Assembly: GCF_049446155.1 (NCBI RefSeq)
Contig: NZ_JBMSEE010000006.1
Location: 1-64,000 of the forward strand
Reading direction: 5' to 3'
From: Rivibacter sp049446155
GTDB lineage: Bacteria > Pseudomonadota > Gammaproteobacteria > Burkholderiales > Burkholderiaceae_C
DNA: 64,000 nt
Under the pieces are notes generated by a model that ran no database searches, was not told where the DNA came from, and saw nothing but the letters and a program-made list of their open reading frames with translations. The translations under genes and the position numbers were made by a program. Of the stretch, positions 8,621-15,960 are shown in pieces. Each line of letters begins with the position of its first letter. Positions within the stretch are counted from its first letter, which is position 1.

Positions 8621-10207
8621 TCAGTGTTGCGCGGCGCGCGCAATCGCCATCGCGGCCTGGGCCTTCGTCTGTTCGACGCGGAACGCGGCCACGGCCTCGG
8701 CCAGCCGCTGCGCCTGCTCCTTGAGGCTCTCGGCCGCGGCGGCGCTCTCTTCGACCAGCGCGGCGTTCTGCTGCGTCATCTGGTCGAGGTTGGTGACGGC
8801 CGAGTTGACCTGGCCGATGCCGTCCGATTGCTCGGCGGCGGCGGCAGTGATCTCGCCGATGATGTCGCTGACGCGGCGCACCGAGGCGACGATCTCGTTC
8901 ATCGCACCGCCCGCGTCTTGCACCAGCTTCGCGCCCGAGTCGACCTTCTCGACCGAGGCGCCGATCAGCGTCTTGATCTCCTTGGCCGCGTCGGCGCTGC
9001 GCTGCGCGAGGCTGCGCACCTCGGAGGCCACGACCGCGAAGCCGCGGCCTTGCTCGCCGGCGCGCGCGGCCTCGACCGCGGCGTTCAAAGCGAGGATGTT
9101 GGTCTGGAACGCGATGCCGTCGATCACGCCGATGATGTCGACGATCTTCTTCGACGAGTCATTGATCTCGTCCATCGTCGCGACGACCTGCGCGACCACC
9201 TCGCCGCCCTTGGCGGCCGACTCGGTGGCCGACGAGGCGAGTTGGTTGGCCGTGCGCGCGGAGTCGGCGGTCTGCTTGACCGTGCCGGTGAGCTGCTCCA
9301 TCGACGAAGCGGTTTGCTGCAGGTTGCTCGCGGTCTGCTCGGTGCGCGCGGAGAGATCCTGGTTGCCGGTGGCGATCTCGGTGCTCGCGGTCGAGATCGA
9401 GTCAGCCGAGTGGCGGATGCCCTGGATCGTCGCGGCCAGCTTGCCTTGCATCTGTGTCAGCGCCTCGAGCAGTTGGCCGGTCTCGTCGCGCGACGCGACG
9501 ATCGGCTCGACTTGCAGGTCGCCGTCGGCGACGCGGCGCGCCAGCGCCACTGCGTGCCGCATCGGTTGCGTGATGCTGCGCGTGATGACCCAGGCGCAGC
9601 CGGCGCCCAGCAGCAGCGCGATCGCGCCCAGCCCCAGGCTGATCGCGCGGCTGCGGCTGTTGGCGGCGTCGATCTCGGCTGCGGTCTGGTCGATCTGCTT
9701 GCGCTGGTGCTCGACGAAGTCGCGCATGCGGGCGAGATAGGCCTTGGCGCCCGGCTCGAACACGCTGGTGAACACCTGCGCGGCCTCGTCGAGCTTGCCC
9801 TCGCTCTTGAGCTTGCTGATCTGGTCGCGCGAGGACAGGTAGACCTTGCGCTTGGCCGCGATGTCCTCGAACAGCGCCTTCTCCTCGTCGCTGCGCAGCA
9901 GACCCTCGACGCGCTTCTGGAGCGCGCTCGAGCTTTCGGTCGACTGCTTGGCGTCCTCGGCGAAATAGCTGATCAGGGTCGCGTCGTTGCTGCGGGCGAT
10001 GGCGCTGGTGCGGCGCACGCCGGAACTCAGGTTGGCATACCAGTCGCTGAGCATGCGCTCCTTGGCGATGGGCTCCTCCATCATCGCGCGCGTCGCCGCG
10101 GCGGAGGCGCTCATCTGCCACAGCACGATCGCGATGGTCAGCAGCGAGAGCGAGAGAACGAGCGCGAAGCCGAGGCCCAGGCGCTTGCCGATGGTCAGGT
10201 TGTTCAT
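8621..10207 (-). CDS. Methyl-accepting chemotaxis protein, four-helix-bundle sensor
   Basis: A 528-residue transducer beginning MNNLTIGKRLGLGFALVLSL, with one membrane helix (about 10-32). A periplasmic four-helix-bundle region (4HB_MCP type, about 35-190) follows, then a second helix (SLGLGAIALLLGAGCAWVIT), HAMP, and a signalling domain with the usual hairpin tip. The tail ends ARAAQH, without a WxxF tether. The signalling domain is class B (VVASEVRSLAQRSADAAKEI). The stop lies about 200 bases from cheW copy 1, and only 7 bases separate its start from the preceding MCP gene. Ligand unknown. Confidence 0.92.
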   Translation of the reverse strand: MNNLTIGKRLGLGFALVLSLSLLTIAIVLWQMSASAAATRAMMEEPIAKERMLSDWYANLSSGVRRTSAIARSNDATLISYFAEDAKQSTESSSALQKRVEGLLRSDEEKALFEDIAAKRKVYLSSRDQISKLKSEGKLDEAAQVFTSVFEPGAKAYLARMRDFVEHQRKQIDQTAAEIDAANSRSRAISLGLGAIALLLGAGCAWVITRSITQPMRHAVALARRVADGDLQVEPIVASRDETGQLLEALTQMQGKLAATIQGIRHSADSISTASTEIATGNQDLSARTEQTASNLQQTASSMEQLTGTVKQTADSARTANQLASSATESAAKGGEVVAQVVATMDEINDSSKKIVDIIGVIDGIAFQTNILALNAAVEAARAGEQGRGFAVVASEVRSLAQRSADAAKEIKTLIGASVEKVDSGAKLVQDAGGAMNEIVASVRRVSDIIGEITAAAAEQSDGIGQVNSAVTNLDQMTQQNAALVEESAAAAESLKEQAQRLAEAVAAFRVEQTKAQAAMAIARAAQH

Positions 10208-10214
10208 TGGGGAA

Positions 10215-11813
10215 TCAGGCGTACTGCAGGGAGGCGGCGCCGTGGGTGCCGTCGAGTCGGAACGCGGCGACGGCCTCGGCCAGCCGCTGCGCCTGCTCCT
10301 TGAGGCTCTCGGCGGCGGCGGCGCTTTGTTCGACCAGCGCGGCGTTCTGCTGCGTCATCTGGTCGAGGTTCGTCACCGCACTGTTGACCTGGCCGATGCC
10401 GTCCGATTGCTCGGCGGCGGCGGCGGTGATCTCGCCGATGATGTCGCTGACGCGGCGCACCGAGGCGACGATCTCGTTCATCGCGCCGCCCGCGTCTTGC
10501 ACCAGCTTCGCGCCCGAGTCGACCTTCTCGACCGAGGCGCCGATCAGCGTCTTGATCTCCTTGGCCGCCTGCGCGGAACGCTGGGCGAGGTTGCGCACCT
10601 CGCCGGCGACGACCGCGAAGCCGCGGCCCTGCTCGCCGGCACGTGCCGCTTCCACGGCCGCGTTGAGCGCCAGGATGTTGGTCTGGAACGCGATGCCGTC
10701 GATCACGCCGATGATGTCGGCGATCTTCTTCGAGCTGGCGTTGATCTCGTCCATCGTCGCGACCACTTGGGCCACCACCTCGCCGCCCTTGGCGGCCGAG
10801 GCCGTGGCCGACGAGGCGAGCTGGTTCGCGGTGCGAGCGGAGTCGGCGGTCTGCTTGACCGTGCCGGTCAGCTGCTCCATCGACGAAGCGGTCTGCTGCA
10901 GGTTGCTGGCCGTCTGCTCGGTGCGCGCGGAGAGATCCTGGTTGCCGGTGGCGATCTCGGTGGAGGCCGTCGCGATCGAGTCGCTGCTCTGGCGCACCTG
11001 GCCGACCATGCCGCGCAGCGCGCTTTGCATCGCCACCAGCGAGCGCTGCAGCGCCGCCGTCTCGTCGCGGCCTTCGACCTGCGCGTCGCGCGAGAGGTCG
11101 CCGGCGGCGATCGCATCGGCGAAGCTGCGCGCCTCGTCGATCGGGCGGCAGATCGAGCTCATGTTGGCCAGCGTCAGCGGCACGACGACCAGCACGGCCA
11201 CGAGCACGGCGGCGCCGAACAGCCACACGGTGGCGGTGACGGCCGAGGCCATGTCGGCTTGCGAGTTCTTCGCTTCCTGGCGCAGCGACTCGTTCAGCTC
11301 GCCCAGGTACTTCTCCGAGGCGTGGATCGCTTCCTTGGCCGGGGCGAGCATGCGGTTGGCGACCGCGGCGCTGTCGTAGCCGGCGGCATCGAGCTGGCGC
11401 AGCACCGGCGCGATCTTCTGGGCATAGGCGGCAAGCTGGGGCTGCAGCTGGCGCAGGATGACGTTGTCGGCATCCTCCTCGCCGGACAGCATGGCCTCGA
11501 TCAGCTTGTTAGTCTGCGCCAAGGTCGCATCCCACTTCTTGCGATAGGCGGCCACCTGCTCGGGGTTGTCGTAGTTGAGCAGCATGTCCTTTTCGTAGCG
11601 GCGCAGGTCGCCCATCGCGCTGCGCAGCTCGGCCAGCTCGCCGGCCTCGGCCACGGTGTTCTCGGCGAACGCGGCATTGATGCCCTGGATGCGGAACATG
11701 CCGTACAGCCCCGCGCCGCCCACCATGGCCAGCAGGACCAGCACCGTGCCGATCGCGCCGACCATGCGCAGACGGATCGTGTAGTTGCGCATCAGCTGGA
11801 AAAGAAAACTCAT
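10215..11813 (-). CDS. Methyl-accepting chemotaxis protein
   Basis: A 532-residue transducer: N-terminal helix (TIRLRMVGAIGTVLVLLAMV), then a helical periplasmic domain in which LRRYEKDMLLNYDNPEQVAA is typical of a four-helix-bundle sensor. A second membrane helix (VTATVWLFGAAVLVAVLVVV, about 185-210), HAMP and the cytoplasmic signalling hairpin follow. The tail ends HGAASLQYA, with no WxxF motif. AGGGATAGGCC precedes ATG 11813. Its signalling domain is class A and appears nearly identical over several hundred bases to those at 5730 and 11858, although the sensor parts are unrelated. Confidence 0.92.
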   Translation of the reverse strand: MSFLFQLMRNYTIRLRMVGAIGTVLVLLAMVGGAGLYGMFRIQGINAAFAENTVAEAGELAELRSAMGDLRRYEKDMLLNYDNPEQVAAYRKKWDATLAQTNKLIEAMLSGEEDADNVILRQLQPQLAAYAQKIAPVLRQLDAAGYDSAAVANRMLAPAKEAIHASEKYLGELNESLRQEAKNSQADMASAVTATVWLFGAAVLVAVLVVVPLTLANMSSICRPIDEARSFADAIAAGDLSRDAQVEGRDETAALQRSLVAMQSALRGMVGQVRQSSDSIATASTEIATGNQDLSARTEQTASNLQQTASSMEQLTGTVKQTADSARTANQLASSATASAAKGGEVVAQVVATMDEINASSKKIADIIGVIDGIAFQTNILALNAAVEAARAGEQGRGFAVVAGEVRNLAQRSAQAAKEIKTLIGASVEKVDSGAKLVQDAGGAMNEIVASVRRVSDIIGEITAAAAEQSDGIGQVNSAVTNLDQMTQQNAALVEQSAAAAESLKEQAQRLAEAVAAFRLDGTHGAASLQYA

Positions 11814-11857
11814 GGCCTATCCCTGCGGTGACTGCGTTGCGTGGGTCGCGGCGGACA

Positions 11858-13615
11858 TCAGAAGGTGGTCCAGTCGTCGTCGCTCGGCGCGGCCGCAGGG
11901 GCCGCCGCCGGCGTGGGCTGGACCGGTGCCGCCGCCACCTTGGTTTTCGGCTTCGACGCGGCAGACTTGACTGCAACCGGCGCGGCTGCCTTGGCGATGG
12001 CGGCCTTGGCCTGCGTCTGCGCCAGCGCTTGGACCTTCGGCGGCGCCTGGACCTGCGCCTGCGCCCGCAGCTGCTCGACGCGGAACGCGGCGACGGCGTC
12101 GGCCAGGCGCTGCGCCTGCTCCTTGAGGCTCTCGGCGGCGGCGGCGCTCTCTTCGACCAGCGCGGCGTTCTGCTGCGTCATCTGGTCGAGGTTGGTGACG
12201 GCCGAGTTGACCTGGCCGATGCCGTCCGATTGCTCGGCGGCGGCGGCGGTGATCTCGCCGATGATGTCGCTGACGCGGCGCACCGAGGCGACGATCTCGT
12301 TCATCGCGCCGCCCGCGTCTTGCACCAGCTTGGCGCCCGAGTCGACCTTCTCGACCGAGGCGCCGATCAGCGTCTTGATCTCCTTGGCCGCCTGCGCGGA
12401 ACGCTGGGCGAGGTTGCGCACCTCGCCGGCGACGACCGCGAAGCCGCGGCCCTGCTCGCCGGCACGCGCCGCTTCCACGGCCGCGTTGAGCGCCAGGATG
12501 TTGGTCTGGAACGCGATGCCGTCGATCACGCCGATGATGTCGGCGATCTTCTTCGAGCTGGCGTTGATCTCGTCCATCGTCGCGACCACTTGGGCCACCA
12601 CCTCGCCGCCCTTGGCGGCCGAGGCCGTGGCCGACGAGGCGAGCTGGTTCGCGGTGCGAGCGGAGTCGGCGGTCTGCTTGACCGTGCCGGTCAGCTGCTC
12701 CATCGACGAAGCGGTCTGCTGCAGGTTGCTGGCCGTCTGCTCGGTGCGCGCCGAGAGATCCTGGTTGCCGGTGGCGATCTCGGTGCTCGCGGTGGAGATC
12801 GAGTCGACCGACTGGCGCACCTGGCCGATGGTCTGCGTCAGGCGCTGGCGCATCGATTCGATCGCCTGCATCATCTGGCCGAACTCGTCGCCGCGCGAGG
12901 TGTCGACGCGCGTCTCGAGGTCGCCTTGCGCGATGCGGTTCGACGCCGCGATCGCGTCCTCCAGCGGGCGACGGATCGTGCGCAGCAGCGCCAGCGAGCA
13001 GGCCACCATGCAGCCGATGATGAACAGCACCACGACGGCAGCGATCATCACCGTGCGCTTGCGCTCGGCGCCAAAGGCCTCGCGCACTTCGATGGCACGC
13101 GCTTCCTGCAGCTTCACGAAATCCTGCAGCGCGCCCATGTAGACGGCGACCGCCGGCGTGAACACCGAATCGAGCTCGGTGCGCGCGGCATCTTGCTGGC
13201 CTTCGGCGCGCAGCTGCTTCATCTTCGCGTCGCTGGCCAGGACCGACTTGCGCAGCTCGCCGACCTTGGCGATCTGGGCGCGATCCGCGTCGGCGAGGTC
13301 CATCTCGCCGAGGGCCTTCTGGATCTTGTTGATCTCGCCGATGATGTCCTTGACCTCGTCCTTGAACGCGGCGCCGAGCGCAGGGTCGGACGAGATCGCC
13401 ATCGCGCGCACGCGCAGGACGGCGGACTCGGTCAGGCGCGACCATTTCGCCGCGGCGTCGATCTTGGCGTCGGTGGCCGTCAGCGCGGCTTCGCTGCGCG
13501 CCTGCGTTTCGGCCGAGCGCCAGGCCGCGAAGCCGATCAGGCCCAGCAGCGTGACGATGTTGATCGCCATCACCAGCCACAGCTTGGTGCTGACGCGGAT
13601 GCGGTTCATGTCCAT
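11858..13615 (-). CDS. Methyl-accepting chemotaxis protein, four-helix-bundle sensor, WTTF tail
   Basis: A 585-residue transducer: helix MDMNRIRVSTKLWLVMAINI onward, periplasmic helical sensor to about residue 190, second helix (VMIAAVVVLFIIGCMVACSL), HAMP, then the signalling domain. The C-terminal 80 residues are an Ala/Gln/Lys-rich flexible linker ending DDDWTTF, like the MCP at 5730 and resembling the E. coli CheR/CheB tether NWETF. The core is class A, but its last part (VEESAAAAES and AAFRVEQ) matches the class B gene at 8621, so the gene looks mosaic. It lies 30 bases downstream of cheW copy 2. Confidence 0.92.
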   Translation of the reverse strand: MDMNRIRVSTKLWLVMAINIVTLLGLIGFAAWRSAETQARSEAALTATDAKIDAAAKWSRLTESAVLRVRAMAISSDPALGAAFKDEVKDIIGEINKIQKALGEMDLADADRAQIAKVGELRKSVLASDAKMKQLRAEGQQDAARTELDSVFTPAVAVYMGALQDFVKLQEARAIEVREAFGAERKRTVMIAAVVVLFIIGCMVACSLALLRTIRRPLEDAIAASNRIAQGDLETRVDTSRGDEFGQMMQAIESMRQRLTQTIGQVRQSVDSISTASTEIATGNQDLSARTEQTASNLQQTASSMEQLTGTVKQTADSARTANQLASSATASAAKGGEVVAQVVATMDEINASSKKIADIIGVIDGIAFQTNILALNAAVEAARAGEQGRGFAVVAGEVRNLAQRSAQAAKEIKTLIGASVEKVDSGAKLVQDAGGAMNEIVASVRRVSDIIGEITAAAAEQSDGIGQVNSAVTNLDQMTQQNAALVEESAAAAESLKEQAQRLADAVAAFRVEQLRAQAQVQAPPKVQALAQTQAKAAIAKAAAPVAVKSAASKPKTKVAAAPVQPTPAAAPAAAPSDDDWTTF

Positions 13616-13645
13616 GCCTTGGCCTTTCGTGGGCGGAGATTGCGC

Positions 13646-14164
13646 TCAGGCGGCGGCGTCGATGACGCCGAGCTCCTCGGAGGACATGAGGGACTCGATG
13701 TCGAGGAGGATGAGCATGCGCTCGGAGACGTTGGCGATGCCCAGCAGGAAGCTGGTGTCGACGAGGGTGCCCATCTGGGGAGCGGGCTTGATGGCCTCGT
13801 GGGGCAGCTCGAGGACGTCGGAGACGGAGTCGACGACGGCGCCGACGATGCGCCCGCGCACGCTGAGCACGACGACGGCGGTGATCGGGGTGATCTCGTC
13901 GTTGCAGCCGAACTTCACGCGCAGGTCGATGACGGGGACGATCACGCCGCGCAGGTTGATGACGCCCTTGAGGAAGGCGGGGGCGTTGGCGATGCGCGTG
14001 GGCGCCTCGTAGGAGCGGATCTCCTGGACCTTGAGGATGTCGATGCCGTACTCCTCGGCACCGAGGCGAAAGCTCAGGTACTCGCGCCCCGGGGCGCTGG
14101 CGGCGCCTTGCTGGCGAGCGGCTTCGTGGCGGGCCACCTGGGTGGCGTCGTGGATCATGTCCAT
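13646..14164 (-). CDS. cheW: CheW coupling protein, copy 2
   Basis: The 172-residue product is identical to CheW copy 1 and the DNA shows no difference over the whole coding region by eye, including synonymous sites. Identity starts within a few bases of the ATG and stops at the stop codon. It lies between MCP genes at 14209 and 11858, so the pair of cheW genes brackets three MCP genes. The upstream frame stays open into the preceding MCP, but ATG 14164 matches the start of the twin. Function is the same: receptor-CheA coupling. Confidence 0.95.
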   Translation of the reverse strand: MDMIHDATQVARHEAARQQGAASAPGREYLSFRLGAEEYGIDILKVQEIRSYEAPTRIANAPAFLKGVINLRGVIVPVIDLRVKFGCNDEITPITAVVVLSVRGRIVGAVVDSVSDVLELPHEAIKPAPQMGTLVDTSFLLGIANVSERMLILLDIESLMSSEELGVIDAAA

Positions 14165-14208
14165 GGTGTCTCTTTTCCCTCTCCCGATGCAGCGGGGAAG
14201 CGGTGGAA

Positions 14209-15774
14209 TCAGTGGATGTGGGACTGGGTCTCCTCGAGCTTGAAGCTCGAGACGGCGTGGATCAGGCGCTGCGCCTGCTCCTTGAGGCTCTCGGCCGCGG
14301 CGGCGCTTTGTTCGACCAGCGCGGCGTTCTGCTGCGTCATCTGGTCGAGATGGGTGACGGCCGTGTTGACCTGGCCGATGCCGTCCGATTGCTCGGCGGC
14401 GGCGGCGGTGATCTCGCCGATGATGTCGCTCACGCGGCGCACCGAGGCGACGATCTCGTTCATCGCGCCGCCCGCGTCTTGCACCAGCTTCGCGCCCGAG
14501 TCGACCTTCTCGACCGAGGCGCCGATCAGCGTCTTGATCTCCTTGGCCGCGTCGGCGCTGCGCTGCGCGAGGCTGCGCACCTCGGAGGCCACGACCGCGA
14601 AGCCGCGGCCTTGCTCGCCGGCGCGCGCGGCCTCGACCGCGGCATTCAGCGCCAGGATGTTGGTCTGGAACGCGATGCCATCGATCACGCCGATGATGTC
14701 GACGATCTTCTTCGAGCTGGCGTTGATCTCGTCCATCGTCGCGACCACTTGGGCCACCACCTCGCCGCCCTTGGCGGCCGACTCGGTCGCCGACGAGGCG
14801 AGCTGGTTCGCGGTGCGCGCGGAGTCGGCGGTCTGCTTGACGGTGCCGGTGAGCTGCTCCATCGACGACGCGGTTTCCTGCAGGTTCGATGCGGCCTGCT
14901 CCGTGCGCGCCGAGAGATCCTGGTTGCCGGTGGCGATCTCGGCCGACGCGGTGCCGATGCTCTCGGTGCTCGCGCGGATGCCCGAGACCGTCTCGCGCAG
15001 GTGGTCTTGCATGCGCGCCAGCGCGCCGAGCAGCTCGCCGATCTCGTCGCCGCCGTGCACCGCCACGCGGCGGCTGAGGTCGCCGGTGGCGATCGACTCG
15101 GCGGTGCCGACCGCGACCACCAGCGGCTGGGTGATCGAGCGCGTCATGCTCCAGGCCAGCAGCGCGCCGGCGGCCAGCGCGACGAGCGAGACCAGGCCGA
15201 GCAGCCACTGCGCGTTGCGGCTGTGTCGCGAGAGCTGTTCGGAGCCGGCGTCGAGCCGCTGGTCCAACGCCTCGTACAGCGCGGTGATGCTTTGCAGGTA
15301 GGCGTCGGCGGCCGGCACCAGGCGCGCGTCGATCTGCGGCTGCGCCTCGGCCGAGTTGCCGGCCTTGAACAGCTCGCCGATCTCGGCGCGGATGCCCACG
15401 TAGGCCTTGCGCTTGGCGCCCACCGCGTCGAGCAGCGGCTTGAACTCGCCGTTCGCGATGCGCGCTTCGAGATCCTTCTGGAAGCCGCTGATCGTGTCGG
15501 TGGTCGCCTTCATCTGCGGCGTCAGGTAGGCCACCGTCTCGGCCTGGTAGCCGGACTTGGCGATCGTCAGCGCGCGGTTGAGGTTCAGGGCGGTCGAGGC
15601 CTTCCAGCGGTCGACCAGGGTCGTCGTCGTGTTCAGCTCGTCCAGCTCGGTGTTGATCGCGGCGATCTGGCGCAGCTGGATCACGCCCACCACCGCCATC
15701 ACCAGCACGAGGGCGAGCACGACGGCGAATCCGGCACCCAGGCGCGTGCCGATGCGCAGTTGGTTCAGTCTCAA
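14209..15774 (-). CDS. Methyl-accepting chemotaxis protein, four-helix-bundle sensor
   Basis: A 521-residue transducer that starts with TTG (15774), supported by AGAGGAAG just upstream. N-terminal helix TRLGAGFAVVLALVLVMAVV, a 4HB_MCP-type periplasmic domain, second helix (WLLGLVSLVALAAGALLAWS), HAMP, and a class B signalling domain like that at 8621. The tail ends EETQSHIH, with no WxxF tether. It is the first receptor gene after cheA and is separated from it by a 186-base gap holding a palindromic repeat. Ligand unknown. Confidence 0.92.
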   Translation of the reverse strand: MRLNQLRIGTRLGAGFAVVLALVLVMAVVGVIQLRQIAAINTELDELNTTTTLVDRWKASTALNLNRALTIAKSGYQAETVAYLTPQMKATTDTISGFQKDLEARIANGEFKPLLDAVGAKRKAYVGIRAEIGELFKAGNSAEAQPQIDARLVPAADAYLQSITALYEALDQRLDAGSEQLSRHSRNAQWLLGLVSLVALAAGALLAWSMTRSITQPLVVAVGTAESIATGDLSRRVAVHGGDEIGELLGALARMQDHLRETVSGIRASTESIGTASAEIATGNQDLSARTEQAASNLQETASSMEQLTGTVKQTADSARTANQLASSATESAAKGGEVVAQVVATMDEINASSKKIVDIIGVIDGIAFQTNILALNAAVEAARAGEQGRGFAVVASEVRSLAQRSADAAKEIKTLIGASVEKVDSGAKLVQDAGGAMNEIVASVRRVSDIIGEITAAAAEQSDGIGQVNTAVTHLDQMTQQNAALVEQSAAAAESLKEQAQRLIHAVSSFKLEETQSHIH

Positions 15775-15910
15775 GCTACTTCCTCTCTCCGGGCCTGTTG
15801 CGGCCCTGTCGGCTGACTCTTGCGGTCGCCTTCGTGCGAAATCCCTGGTCTCAGATCAAACGTTCCACCGCTGCTGCCAGCGGTCGCCGCGGATCCGGCT
15901 TGGCCGGTCC

Positions 15911-15958
15911 GCTGACGGCGCCCCCTTGATGGGGAGGCGCCGCAGGCGCGTCGGGGGT
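15911..15958. repeat. GC-rich intergenic palindromic repeat between cheA and MCP
   Basis: The stretch contains GGCGCCCCCTTGATGGGGAG and then GGCGCCGCAGGCGCGTCGGG, giving overlapping stem-loops. Sequences of this type recur between genes in Rubrivivax, Leptothrix and related Comamonadaceae-like genomes; that is from memory, not a search. It lies just after the cheA stop codon and may act as a transcript-stabilising or attenuating hairpin. Confidence 0.5.
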
Positions 15959-15960
15959 GG

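Noticed and set aside
11828..15301. Very long open frame on the plus strand across the chemotaxis receptors
   Set aside because: It is antisense to MCP and CheW genes whose domains are unmistakable. Its product is a repetitive Arg/Asp/His/Leu-rich sequence expected from the mirror frame of GC-rich coding DNA.
5730..15774. Repeated MCP segments considered as a CRISPR-like or tandem repeat array
   Set aside because: The repeats are the conserved signalling domains of five complete receptor genes with different sensor regions, not short spaced repeats.
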